A DNA stretch of 64,000 nucleotides, taken from positions 94,314,416 to 94,378,415 of the forward strand of contig NC_134840.1 of assembly GCF_965363235.1 (NCBI RefSeq), written 5' to 3'. The notes beneath the pieces are model-generated. The model saw only the letters and a program-made list of their open reading frames with translations. It ran no database searches and had not been told where the DNA came from. Shown here one piece after another: positions 10,401-21,200 of this stretch. Source of the DNA: Mytilus galloprovincialis. Taxonomy: Eukaryota > Mollusca > Bivalvia > Mytilida > Mytilidae. Position 1 is the first letter of the stretch. Every line of letters begins with the position of its first letter. The position numbers were made by a program, and so were the translations under genes.

Positions 10401-13400
10401 CGATTATATTTATGTCACAAAAAATAGAAAAAAATTTAAAAAAGCATCAGGTGGAATAGTTGTTATTTATAGAAAGAGTTTAGAAAAAGAGTTGAATTTC
10501 TATAATACTGAGAGTCAATTTGTTTTATGGTTTAAAATTTCGAAATCAATTTTGTCACTTAATTCAGATGTAATTTTTGGTTGTGTTTATGTACCACCTG
10601 AAAATTCTAAGTATTCTACTATAGAAGCTTTTGAAGAATTGGAAAATGAATTGAATATCCTTACAAACACTGAAAATTGTTATGTTGCCCTAGTTGGCGA
10701 TTTTAACTCAAAAACTGGGTCTTTACCCGATTATATTATACCTGATGAGTCAGTTGTTAGTATGTTTGATTTAGATTGTGATGCTGATATATTAGAGTAT
10801 TTGTATGATTATGAGAATCTGACTCGAAACAAAATCACCTTACAAAGAGTGTCTCAGTGTACATGTAGACCTAATAAGTATGGTCATAAACTGTTAGAGT
10901 TGTGCAGAAAAAATAATTTATACATTGCGAATTCAAGAGTTGGATCAGATAAAGATATTGGGGAGAAAACATGTAACGATTCAAGTGTTGTTGATTATTT
11001 AATTATTTCATCAATGCTCTTCCCTTTGATTGTTTATTTTGAAATTGCTGACTTTATACCGTTATATTCTGATTGTCATTCTTTTATAAATTTTAGACTT
11101 CAGGCCACATTTAGTAAATCAGATTCAATTGTTATCAACAATAGAAATGATAAAACTTTTGTCAGGTGGAAAAGTGAACAGAAATCTGAATACGTTGATC
11201 GAATTCACAATGATCCCGAAGGTATTTTGACCACTGTTATGAATAAACTGGACGAATTGTCCGTAAATAATGATGCAACTCAAAATGATATAAACAATAT
11301 AGTTTTAGATATCAGCAAAAATTTTAAAGATGCGGCAGCCGAAACGTTTGGGAAAGTAAATAAACATAAACATTTTTACAAACATGAAAATTCAAAACCT
11401 TGGTTTAATAGAAAATGCTCGATGAGTAGAAAAAAATTTCATAAAGCTCGAAAGAGATATAGTTTTTTGAAAAATGCTGAAAACAGAAGTAAAATGAGAC
11501 AAGCTAGTAAAGAACATAAAATAACATTAAATAAATCTTTTGCAGACTATCAACAGAGAGCTGCTGATGAGTTGCGTAACATTTCTAAAAAGGATACAAA
11601 AGCTCTATGGAAAATCCTTAATAATCTAAATGATAGTAAAAAAAAAGATAACAATGACGATATATCTCTAAAAGCATTGTATGATCATTTTAAAATACTT
11701 AATGAAACTGTTGAGACAGAAAATGATTTCGAACAAGATTTGGAATTTGATACTCTATCAGACGATGTTGAGTTATTTTTAAACAGTCCAGTAACAGAAG
11801 ATGAAATTAAAAAAGTTGTTTCAAACTTAAAAAATGGCAAAGCTTCAGGTAGTGATGAAATTTTAAATGAGTATATAAAGAATACAATTGACGATTTAAT
11901 GCCAATTTATGTTAAGCTATTCAATTTGATTTTAGATACTGGAATTGTTCCAGACAGTTGGTCTAATGGATTCATGATTACTATATTTAAAAATAAAGGA
12001 TCAAGATCTGATCCCGAAATGTACAGAGGAATCACTTTGAATTCATGCTTTAGTAAAACTTTTTCTGCTATGTTGAATTACAGGTTAAATAATTATGCAG
12101 ATCACGTAGACCTGATTTCAAAGTCACAAGCAGGTTTTCGTAGAGGATTCTCTACTGTTGACAATATATTTGTATTGTATTCGTTAATTACTATATATTT
12201 TTCATTTGGTAAGAAGCTATTTTGCACTTTTATAGACTTTAAAAGCGCTTTTGACACTGTATGGAGGCCAGGATTGTGGCAAAAAATGCAAAAATCAAAC
12301 ATTAAAGGTAAACTATTTAATGTGATATATAATATGTATCAAAATATAAAAACATGTGTCAAGAAAGGAAATGAATTTTCAGAGTTTTTTATATCTCATA
12401 CAGGAGTAAAACAAGGTGAAAATCTATCACCTTTTTTATTTTCTTTGTTTCTAAATGATTTAGAAAGTTATTTTGTGGAAAATAATATAGAAAGTCTAAA
12501 TAATATTTCAAAGCTGTGCTTGGAATCATTAGAAATGTATGTTAAATTGTTTATTATACTGTACGCAGATGATACTGCGCTATTGTCTGAAAGTGCAGAA
12601 GGATTACAAAAAACCCTTGTATGTTTTGAAGAATATTGTAAAAAATGGAAGCTTAAGATTAACACAAGCAAAACCAAAGCAGTGATTTTTAGTAAAAGGA
12701 AAGTAAAAAGAAATCAGAATTTTATGATATATGGTGAAAAAATTGAAATAGTTGATTCCTACTGCTACCTTGGTGTACTTTTCAATTACAACGGTAGCTT
12801 TTGTACAGCACGAAAAAAACTTCTTGTTCAAGCACAGAAGTCTTTGTATGCTCTATACCGAAAAATAAAAAATATATGTATTCCCGTCGATTTGCAGCTA
12901 AAACTTTTTGACTCATTGGTTAGTCCTGTTTTATTATATGCTTCAGAGGTATGGGGATTTGAAAATAAAGAAAGCATTGAGAGAATACACCTTCAATTTT
13001 GCAAAAACATTTTGAAATTAAGAAGCAGTACACCAAATTATATGGTGTATGGGGAACTCGGAAGATTCCCTTTGGAAACCATTATTAAACGTAAAATGGT
13101 GTTGTTTTGGAATAACTTGTTATCGGAAAATAACAAGTTATCTTCCATTATGTATAAATTAATGCTCAAATTACATTTTCAAAACCCCGCAAAATTTAAA
13201 TGGATTACGTACGTTAAATCCATATTTGACGAAAATGGAATTAGTTTTATTTGGCAAAATCAACTTCCATTGGATAAACTGGGATTAAAGAACATTATTT
13301 CACAAAAACTGAATGATCAATTCATCCAACATTGGTTTTCACAAATGAATAACTCTTCAAGAGGTGCATTTTATTCATTTTATAAAGAGGAATTTCGTTT

Positions 13401-16400
13401 GGAAACCTATTTGATAAAGTTGAAGCTGTGTGACAGGATTTATATGGCAAAACTCAGATGTTCAAATTTAAAAATTCCTGTAGAAACGGGAAGATGGTCC
13501 GGAATTCCAAAAAATGCACGAATTTGTCATCTTTGTGGAAATGGAATAGGAGATGAATTTCATTATTTTTTTAAATGTCAAAAACAGGAAATAAAACTGC
13601 TTAGAAATAAATATATTCCACAATATTATACTGCAAATCCAACGGAGTACAAATTGAAACAGCTTTTAACATTTTGTCATGTAGAACTTTACAAAAACTT
13701 AGCAATATTTTTAAAAATTCTTACACGATACTTGTGATTTATGTTGGTTTTTAGTTGAAAGTTATGGTAGTTTGTAAATTGACATTTGCTATATTTTCCC
13801 ATGTATGTAGCATTATTATGTTTAGTGTGAATGTATTGAGTATAAACATGTGTATACGTGTATATATGATGTCCTCTTGTACACCTATGTGTCTGAGGTT
13901 TATTAATAAAGTATTGTCTATTGTCTAAAGATTACATCATATTCGCTATAAAAAAAAACAGGTTCGAAATAGGTTTGTTATATTAAATACGGGTGAAATG
14001 TGTTTATCAAATCTATCATAAAAAGACTTCCAATCAATTAAGGAAGTGTCTTCGCTAGCCGAGGATTACGATTCGATTCCCTTCTCTCCACGGGTCTTTA
14101 AATTAATTCGCAATTCGTTATTAAAGTTTAAAAAAAATGCGAATTAGATGAAATATTAGTCCATCATATCCCATCCCATCCCATCATAATTTTTACGGTG
14201 ATGCTGTTGATAGAGCTAGTTGATAAAGAATCTTATTTCTAAGATTATACTAGAAATTAAACTTAAGATGCATTGAAATGTCTCTAGTATCTTGCACTAA
14301 CTGCGAGTACTCATAGATCCGTATTTTCGAGTTTTGTTTTGATGTCGTTTTTATTTTTTTTGTCTTTTGTTTTTGTGCTTTGTGTTGATCGGGTGATTAA
14401 AACAGTTCGTTCTTTAATTTCGTTGATACACCGCTCTCGGGTGAAAGGAGAGATTGTCTGCTCACAAAAATATGATTAACCTCATCACATACTGAGCATG
14501 TAATTCAATGGTTGCAGTAATGTGTTGCTCGCCGTCTGACATATTTGTTTTTCATTCATTGTTATATGATTCGTTTTTGAAAGTCGTACCTAAACTCATA
14601 TTGTTCACATGTTTGACCTTTGCAATCGTATCGTGTCTCTTTAATTTTTATCGGCATGTTTGATTCTCTTTTTTTACAATCAAGTGAGGATACAAAATCC
14701 TGTTTTGAAATGTTGACCGAATTTGTAAACAACACTCTATATGTGTGCTTTTATTTCTTGCAGGCTCATGCACCATTAGAGTACCTTTACGACATAGACG
14801 TTAATGACATCAAACCGGAAGATCAGCCTCAGGTATGATATTTTTTTAAATACGTTGGTTGCAAAGAAATGCCGTGATATATTAAATGATCATGACATGA
14901 AATATTGAGTTAGGGAAACGAACTTAGCATAAAAAAAATAAAAAAAATGAAATAACAGTATTACACAAGGCCGTAACTACCCTTGAGGCAAGTGAGGCAA
15001 TTGCCTCACTAAAATTTCGACACTAATTTTTTTTTTAAACATATATATAAATATAATAATCGTTTGTTGTTCTGTCTCAACCTTAACTTCTATAACTTGT
15101 CATCACTCCTTTTAAACTATTCTTCCTGGATATAACTCAGCATCTCAACGGGTGATGTTTCTCGATTACATTAACCTAGTAACGATAATCATCAGGGATC
15201 TCTAGTTAAAAACAGGCTCTTGCAGAAAAAGGAAAAGTGACACTGAAGGTAAAGAAGGAATAATTCTAGTAAACTAGTTTTTTTTTTTGTGAACAGAATC
15301 TGAGTATTGCATATAACTTCATTAGAACAATCCAAAAACGATAAGTAGACTGACAAATCAAGTACTGGTCTTCGGAAAGGGGCAGTCCTGTCTGCGTATT
15401 CATTTCTCCGTTTCACCAACTTTTGACAAATCAAGTACTGGGCATCGCAAGGGGACAGTCCTGTCTGCGTATTCATTTCATGAACTTTAATCTTTCTCTT
15501 TACAGATAAATAAAATATAAATAATATGAAACATGTATGGATTAGTTTTTATCCATGTTTCTTTAACCTTAAAAATTGAAAGAATATCCCATATTCCAGT
15601 TTGATATTATTGAGGAATGGTAGAACCTTTAACACAGGATTTTGTCTTTACTTATTCGGGACTACGGAATTTCGTTTCTTTATATTCGGGGTTTCGGAAT
15701 CGAACACCCCAACCCCCAACCCTAAATTTATAGATTCTGGAACTAAAATACCACCAACTATTTCCAGAAATAATTTGAAATTACGGACCTACATGTAAAC
15801 GTCAAAAACTCCATTCCAATTCCCCTGTACCCATATCATATATACTTATTCTAGATAGAATCATATACATATATCTTATCTCATTATATCCCTAGTTTGT
15901 CTACTCTTTGTCAGCGTAAAAGCGAGTTTAATATGTTGTAACTGCGACTGTATGGTGGTGCTTACAGGAAAGCTTAATTTCCTTTTGCAAACAAAACTGT
16001 TACTACCGATGCTGCTACCGAATTGTTGATGGAGAAGGAATTGGAAGAAGACATTGATCATTGTGTTGATGATGGTGATGATAATGTGCTACCTTTAGAA
16101 ACACTGACTACCCTGAAACGACTGAAAACTTGGAAAAGAGCATGCATGAGTGGCGAGAGATTGTGCGGTCTTGCCATGCTCCCTTCATCGCGATAAGGAT
16201 ATCAGCAGACCAAATTATGATTCTGAAACGATTTGACTGAACCGGCCATAGCAAACTCTGACTGAATCGATGTTTGTTCTATGTTCTGGCAGCAGATTCA
16301 AATCAGTAATATTTGGATGATTATCTAACACACAAATTAAATAAAGTTGTTAAAAATTTGGTGTAAGTAAAAGTCTTAAAATATGAAAAATTTATATAAA

Positions 16401-17906
16401 AAGTGTCCAAATTCAAATCATTATGAAACTCTCTAAAAATGCCTAGAATGCAGGATTTTGCACCATTCATTTCATACCCTCCAAAAAAAATTTTCGCCTC
16501 GCTTCGCTCGGCTCAATTATTTTGCCTCACTAAAATAAGATGCCTAGTTACGGCCTTGATTACACACCAGTCAAGAAGTTAGATCGTTTGTGCTTTTTCC
16601 GATAATAAAATACACTGCAATTTATGTATCAGACCGTCATACTTACGTTAATTCTTTATAGAATTTCTGTGCAAACATTTACTCTCTGCTTTGCAAATGC
16701 CTATTCCGCCATTGATCACGATGTTGCTATAGGAACTCCAATCCGAAATTAAACGTCCGATATCTGAATGTTATCAAGATTTTAGCTTGTTTTCAGTGAA
16801 TTGTTGCATTCTTTGATACGATATCCTTGTGTATTTTTACCAATATATTAGGTTTGTAGTTTATAAATTATAATACAAGTATTATAGCGATTCAAGCTGA
16901 ACTACCTATGTCGCCTCGTGGTAAAGTGACGAGTCCACTCTACCATTAAACAGGTCATACCAAAAACTTTAAAATGAATCATGACTTGTATAAGCTGACT
17001 TGGGGTAGGCGCAAAAATAAGGCCGGGTTAAACATATTTTTGAGATCTCAACTCCTATACCTCTAGCTAATGTAGAACAACAAACACACAGCAATACGCA
17101 CAGTAAAACTCAGTCCAAAAGAAGTCCGAGTCCGATGTCAGAATATATAACAAAAGAAACTAAGCAAAATGACATGTCTGATTTGCCGCTATATGTGAAG
17201 TAACCAATATAGATCAAATTAATTAGATCCCACACTTTTTCATTTCATGTTATCTATTGTTATTTTCAGCTGTATTTATTCCTGTCCAAATTAACAAGTT
17301 CATCCGTAGGTTTAACAGCCTTTGGTTTGGTCACCATCACAAAAGAACTCCTTCTAACTGTAAGTAACATTTTTTTCCGTCCCACAATTTCATCTAAACT
17401 CAAATTTTGATTACTATATATACAAACTCTTGTCTCGTAATTGGCTTTTGGTTCCTTTTGAAATTTTATACAAACAATTTATACATATGGAAAAGCATTG
17501 GTATGGTCTAAAGGTCATGTCTAATCTTATGATTTAGTAACATAAAACTTGTTAAATGGGGGATTCGAGGGACAATTGTCGCAAGTGTCGCTGCAACAGT
17601 GTTTTAAAGAAATAAACAAATTTGAAAAGGGTACCTTTGGCTGGTATCATTGCATTTTTAGAACTGACGTTAAAAGTAACATATATCGCACGGAACGTGT
17701 TTCATAAGAGTCTTCTTTTTACTAATTACTAAAATGCATATTTTGGAACATGTGTCCCCCTCCCGCAAAAACCTGATATTTTGACAGTTGTCATGAAATC
17801 CCGTCAATAACTGTTTTTTCCCATATTACATTGTGGGTTTTTTTTTGTATTTCAGTTAGCTGGCTTGTATTTGACCTACTTCTTCTTGCTGTTGCAGTTC
17901 AGATAG
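7444..17906 (+). CDS. gustatory-receptor-like (GRL) 7TM protein, spliced, N-terminal half uncertain
   Basis: Supported exons, all with GT-AG borders and joined in phase 0: 8125(or 8115)-8597, 14764-14832, 17270-17359 and 17856-17906 (TAG stop). They encode TM4 (IAWIFPVIFFLLLSSI), the intracellular loop with HLELCKTISILDNCFSWLLF leading into TM5, TM6, a loop exon (AHAPLEYLYDIDVNDIKPED...), then LTAFGLVTITKELLLT and LAGLYLTYFFLLLQFR. The last carries the TYhhhhhQF signature of the insect gustatory/odorant receptor superfamily, which also occurs as GRLs in molluscs. A likely first exon lies at 7444-7690 (LNFSKIFGILWFYPFE then TM1). TM2-TM3 coding was not found, so the copy may be incomplete or decayed. 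Introns contain a whole LINE and a hAT relic. Expected role: ligand-gated cation channel in the plasma membrane; ligand unknown. Confidence 0.7.
9160..10176 (+). CDS. LINE ORF1 protein (coiled coil + RRM-like nucleic-acid binding)
   Basis: 338 residues from ATG 9160. Residues ~45-127 are heptad-rich (METSMEKRLDDLKQDFL..., ...RIKKLEDN), predicting a coiled coil for oligomerisation. Residues ~150-235 (NNLIFTGLHRVPGEDTEELL... RAPIVARF) resemble the RRM-like core of L1 ORF1p (transposase_22 type), followed by a basic C-terminal domain-like stretch (YGIREQFPHEIEQKRKELY). The last ~50 residues are Ser/Pro/Thr-rich and disordered. The expected role is RNA binding in the element's ribonucleoprotein. 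The frame ends at TAG 10174-10176, and the same frame then runs on without another stop into ORF2. ORF1 looks visibly richer in G+C than ORF2. Confidence 0.88.
   Translation: MSMSDTSRLIKESRRIVDASNDVNLNSGTLLNMILEIVTGIDSTMRRMETSMEKRLDDLKQDFLTVSARVRTLENQASDFNKKLSDCETSCQGVSNLFDQVSGQVKTNRRNINNQDTRIKKLEDNTIVRPGVPPVINSKEIESLKAAILDLQCRSMKNNLIFTGLHRVPGEDTEELLRSFLYDELRIDYRIEFGNVHRFRTKGDNRRAPIVARFLYHRDLEYVLANATRLKGRPYGIREQFPHEIEQKRKELYPVLKQAKQQNRQASLVRDRLYIDNQLYIPDRVLEDTRTEHTGSSSTNHDTSPKGSYSSDTPPSKRQRQGPSPGPPHTDDSPNSGR
10177..13737 (+). CDS. LINE ORF2: APE endonuclease + reverse transcriptase
   Basis: Open from just after the ORF1 stop to TGA 13735-13737; with a GTG at 10228 it gives 1,169 residues (numbering below from there). 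APE-type endonuclease, residues ~10-290: NVCGL, VETMLTD, GDFNSKTG, VVDYLIIS and SDCHS. Reverse transcriptase, ~520-850: NGKASGSDEILNEYI, FIDFKSAFDTVW, GVKQGENLSPFLF and the catalytic ILYADDTALL near 780. A C-terminal CCHC finger (CHLCGNGIGDEFHYFFKC) lies near 1100. No RNase H was seen. There is no in-frame ATG between the UAG and the endonuclease core, so the protein must start by UAG read-through, a non-AUG codon or another mechanism. It would nick target DNA and copy the element's RNA in place. Confidence 0.92.
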   Translation, partial: GNGARGQPQKKSKNYETVNKKYTINNDSLNICFLNVCGLKKRLLSPDFIDILLEHDICIFVETMLTDLDNLNLPDDYIYVTKNRKKFKKASGGIVVIYRKSLEKELNFYNTESQFVLWFKISKSILSLNSDVIFGCVYVPPENSKYSTIEAFEELENELNILTNTENCYVALVGDFNSKTGSLPDYIIPDESVVSMFDLDCDADILEYLYDYENLTRNKITLQRVSQCTCRPNKYGHKLLELCRKNNLYIANSRVGSDKDIGEKTCNDSSVVDYLIISSMLFPLIVYFEIADFIPLYSDCHSFINFRLQATFSKSDSIVINNRNDKTFVRWKSEQKSEYVDRIHNDPEGILTTVMNKLDELSVNNDATQNDINNIVLDISKNFKDAAAETFGKVNKHKHFYKHENSKPWFNRKCSMSRKKFHKARKRYSFLKNAENRSKMRQASKEHKITLNKSFADYQQRAADELRNISKKDTKALWKILNNLNDSKKKDNNDDISLKALYDHFKILNETVETENDFEQDLEFDTLSDDVELFLNSPVTEDEIKKVVSNLKNGKASGSDEILNEYIKNTIDDLMPIYVKLFNLILDTGIVPDSWSNGFMITIFKNKGSRSDPEMYRGITLNSCFSKTFSAMLNYRLNNYADHVDLISKSQAGFRRGFSTVDNIFVLYSLITIYFSFGKKLFCTFIDFKSAFDTVWRPGLWQKMQKSNIKGKLFNVIYNMYQNIKTCVKKGNEFSEFFISHTGVKQGENLSPFLFSLFLNDLESYFVENNIESLNNISKLCLESLEMYVKLFIILYADDTALLSESAEGLQKTLVCFEEYCKKWKLKINTSKTKAVIFSKRKVKRNQNFMIYGEKIEIVDSYCYLGVLFNYNGSFCTARKKLLVQAQKSLYALYRKIKNICIPVDLQLKLFDSLVSPVLLYASEVWGFENKESIERIHLQFCKNILKLRSSTPNYMVYGELGRFPLETIIKRKMVLFWNNLLSENNKLSSIMYKLMLKLHFQNPAKFKWITYVKSIFDENGISFIWQNQLPLDKLGLKNIISQKLNDQFIQHWFSQMNNSSRGAFYSFYKEEFRLETYLIKLKLCDRIYMAKLRCSNLKIPVETGRWSGIPKNARICHLCGNGIGDEFHYFFKCQKQEIKLLRNKYIPQYYTANPTEYKLKQLLTFCHVELYKNLAIFLKILTRYL
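13928..14763 (+). other. GRL intron sequence, no gene
   Basis: Lies between the LINE 3' end and the acceptor TTGCAG at 14758-14763. It contains a short CCCATCCCATC repeat near 14166-14185. No other coding signal was seen. Confidence 0.5.
14966..16558. mobile_element. hAT-like DNA transposon, decayed, 1.59 kb
   Basis: Ends CAAGGCCGTAACTA.../...TAGTTACGGCCTTG form terminal inverted repeats, flanked by ATTACA on both sides (14960-14965 and 16559-16564; an 8-bp ATTACACA reading is possible if the border is shifted). Sub-terminal motifs TGAGGCAATTGCCTCAC and TTTTCGCCTCGCTTCGCTCG relate it to the two 3.23-kb copies at 33447 and 38611. A transposase remnant lies inside. It sits in a GRL intron. Confidence 0.8.
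15988..16186 (+). pseudogene. hAT transposase C-terminal (dimerisation) remnant
   Basis: The plus-strand frame reads ...TELLMEKELEEDIDHCVDDG... then LKTWKRACMSGERLCGLAML before a stop. The pattern Leu-Lys-Thr-Trp-x5-Met-Ser-x-Glu-Arg-Leu-x-Gly-Leu-Ala matches the C-terminal dimerisation region of hAT transposases of the ZMYM/zinc-finger type, as I remember the family. It is a short remnant only; the rest of the transposase is missing or unreadable. This is the main evidence that the 14966-16558 element and its relatives are hAT. Confidence 0.65.
16565..17269 (+). other. GRL intron sequence, nothing recognised
   Basis: Lies between the hAT relic and the next GRL exon. No coding or structured repeat was seen. 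Confidence 0.5.
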
Positions 17907-20900
17907 CTGTTTGAGATAATTATTCTGTCAGCACCATCTTCAACATATACATCTAGTTTGCATTATTTTATACAATGTTTAATCCTTTGAAATAAATATC
18001 AAAATGTATTTTGTTTATATTCGCCCATGAACAGATAATTCCTGACAAGAATAACAATAAGCATAAGCACATAACCAAAGTCGGAACCAACAGTACTATA
18101 AAATGTTCAATACTAGGTTTACATTTCGGAGCATTTGAATTTGTGAACAGTTTTAAGTTTTTGACAGAAGTTCGCATTGCCCAATGCCAGTTATTCAGAC
18201 TTTTTTACTTCATTCCTAATATTCGTTTTTATTTTTCGCCCCCTCATTCAGATCTTCCTAGTACTTTTAAGGACATGTCATTAAATACAAGTTTTAATTA
18301 GCATTTGTTTGTATTCTTCCTGAATATGCATGAAATATTAGACATTGAACATCAGAGGCAAATAGAATTTAATCAATCAATTCTTAAACTGGCTCTTTTT
18401 ATTGAAAATCGGCTGTATTTTGGTCTATCTATATTAGAAGTGATTAGCAAAAACTAAGCACTTGTATGGCCAAGTAACGGTCATTCAGTTCATATGATCG
18501 CTCATCAGCTTCAGCCGCTCAAAAAGACATGAAAAGAACTATTCTTCTTCAGAGCCGAGGGCTGGTTTAATAACAACCATTTAATAATATTTTATGTGTA
18601 CAAATTACAAATCAGTACCAAAAGTCGGCATATATACATATACTAGTATTTAAATACACGCAATCATTTGTAAACATCAATCTCTCAATGCATGATACAA
18701 AATATCATGGATGTAAAAATTAACGTGACCTATCGAGTAGACCCTGTCGTGCCGAATGATTTAACCGCCAAATCACTAGTCTCGATAACCCAGACGCATA
18801 TATATATAGCGTCTGGGGTGATTAACCGGACTGGTCAGATATTTATAGGGGGCGTAACAAATAATTAAATATAGAACATATCTATAAATAGCACTTCCGT
18901 TATCCCCATTATATTTTAAAAAAAAATAATAACAACAGTAAAGATCAGTAAACAGTGTAACGTTACATGTATATCTATTAAAACTGACATTCTTTTAATT
19001 AAAAGAACGATAAAAAATACTGTAATTAGCGGCGATCTTTTTTTCTGAATTTTTGTCACATGTAAAAAAAAATTAGACATGATTTTTTTTCGTGGGAAAA
19101 ATTTGGTTGATTATATCATATAAGGAAACACTGTAGCATGACTGTATAGTGCCCTCCTTATAACAAGTTCTGGATCCGCCACTGGTCGTGTATAGAGGAT
19201 ACCACGCTCTCTGTGCGCTAAGAGAGGGATCTGTAGGTGGACCGTTGTACATAATCCAATATACCTTAATTTTCTGGCGAGTTATAATTTCTCGAACATG
19301 TATCCCCAACGGGCTATAATTTAGGACCTCATCTTTATAATTATTGTTATTTTTTTTTCGTCCTGAACATTACCATTATTTACCACAAGACGATAACCAA
19401 GCAACCCAACTTGAAGATCTATTTTTATATTTTAACACACCACGTTTAATATTCTCTTATCTTCATACTATAAACTACCATTTTTCTCTATTTTCATATT
19501 ATAGCACACCACTATATATATTCTCTATTCTTTATATTGTATCACATCGTCCTGAACATGCATGAAATATTTGCCACTTGACGTTAAGCAACCAACAGTC
19601 GGTATATTGTAGCCACGTTAGTCTGTATTCCTTAATTTTAATTTTTATCCATTTTTCTTAGTTTTGTCTCATTCTTATTTCTGTAAATTCTTGTTATAAT
19701 TTATGCTTTCCATTTTATAATAATCTTTCAAATATCTGACGCACTGACCTTACTCGAAAAGCACACATCAAGTTACGTTTATGGAAAGAAAAACAACTCC
19801 AAGATTACAATGTAAAATTTAAAAACCCTGTTTAACAACTTATCACTGGCAGATCAGTGAGATCACATAATGAGTCAACTCAATTTTTATTTACAAAATT
19901 AACTGATCTTAAAATTGCTAACGACAGAATAGTCTGAATGTTTCACCAATAATCTATATCGCCTAATCCTTTTGGGAAGAAAACATTTGGGGACCAACCT
20001 TCACACAATACCACTTTGCCAGTCTCCGTGTCTATGAAGAAATACAGAAGTTAACCAGTCATTCATGAAACCCAATACTCTTTGAATGCATGTTTGAATC
20101 AATCACATTGAAAAGGTGGAATGGGATTTATCCCATACTGCATGATAACTTATACAAAAAATAACTGAAAAGTGTATTCTCCTACTACAAACTATTATAA
20201 TATTCATCATGACTTTTGTATAAAAGGGCAGCTTCACAAAAACAACAACTTCGAATTCTCCTGTACATGTGAACCTTTATATAAAATAAGGAGATTGCTA
20301 ATGAGGCAACAACCCAGCAGAGTTCAAATGACATGGATATTCGCAAATAGAATCACTGCTCGGCCTCCAATATTAAGAAAACTCCATACCATATAGTTAA
20401 CTGAGAAGGGCCAGACATGTAAATGAGATACAACGCAAACATGAAAACTGTTAAATTGTTTATATGATTTTTAATTTGTTAATACAAATCTTTAAAATTC
20501 TCCGACATATCTGACAACAATGTGTTTCTTGATGTTTGTTTCATTTACTTAATATATGTCTGTGTACCTTTTTTCGCTTTGTGGTTGCTGTCAAAATAAT
20601 GTTAACCCAACATTTTTGATACTGTGATTTATTTATAATGATTGCTGCTGCAGTAATTAAAAAAAAAATCTTTGAATCTTTTTTCTTATAAAATTGAAGC
20701 TGTTTATGATACAATGAAAATTCGAATATTTATATAGTTTTTTTTTAATTCTTCACATTTTACACATAACAACTGTGTCCCGAAATCATCATTGGTTTGT
20801 CTACAAAATAAAGTAAATGTTAAAATCATATTAATTTTTGGTCACCAGCATAGCATATATGAAAAACAAAATGTTTGGAAAAAAACATAAATCATATAGA

Positions 20901-20920
20901 AATATACATTTAGAAATGTC
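17907..20920. other. gene-poor region
   Basis: No exon was recognised. A hairpin-prone CCAGACGC/GCGTCTGG pair flanks an AT dinucleotide run near 18790-18817. Near 18311 and 19555 are GAA(C/T)ATGCATGAAATATT-type stretches, tails of a molluscan dispersed repeat. Confidence 0.5.
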
Positions 20921-21200
20921 TTGGAGCAAGCTGAATTCCGCTACGGGATGCGAGATTATCTCGCTGTGGTGATGACACGACCCATTGGTGGCATGGGTTG
21001 TTTCCTGCTCTCTTGTCGGGTTAATGTCTCTTTGACACATTCCCTGTCTGTATTCTCTATCAAAATTATGCATGAATTTTTATCATTGTTAAAGGCCATA
21101 CATGCAGTTGCCTATACTTGCTCTCATCCACCTCCTTTGAACTTGGGGTGGATAGTTGTCTCATTGGTATTCATACCGCATGTTCTTGCTTGTATAATGT
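20921..21200. repeat. two SINE-like repeat tails
   Basis: 20935-21065 carries CGGGTTAATGTCTCTTTGAC followed by ACATTCCC, the reverse of the GTGTCAAAGAGACAACAACC family (better copies at 49362-49410, 49985-50118 and 63834-63930). 21125-21190 carries GTTGTCTCATTGGTATTCATACC of the second family. The 120-codon open frame across them is repeat-derived. Confidence 0.65.

Larger units (their letters stand above)
9080..13927 (+). mobile_element. non-LTR retrotransposon (LINE) with two open ORFs
   Basis: ORF1 at 9160-10176 and ORF2 at 10177/10228-13737 are both open to their ends. The 3' UTR is short, with AATAAA near 13908 and a terminal ATTGTCT tandem (about 13912-13926) typical of LINEs that end in microsatellites (CR1/L2-type and relatives) rather than poly-A. 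The 5' boundary (about 9080) and the target-site duplication could not be fixed. It sits in the sense orientation in the GRL intron between 8597 and 14764. The clade is unassigned: APE endonuclease plus RT, no RNase H seen. Confidence 0.9.
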
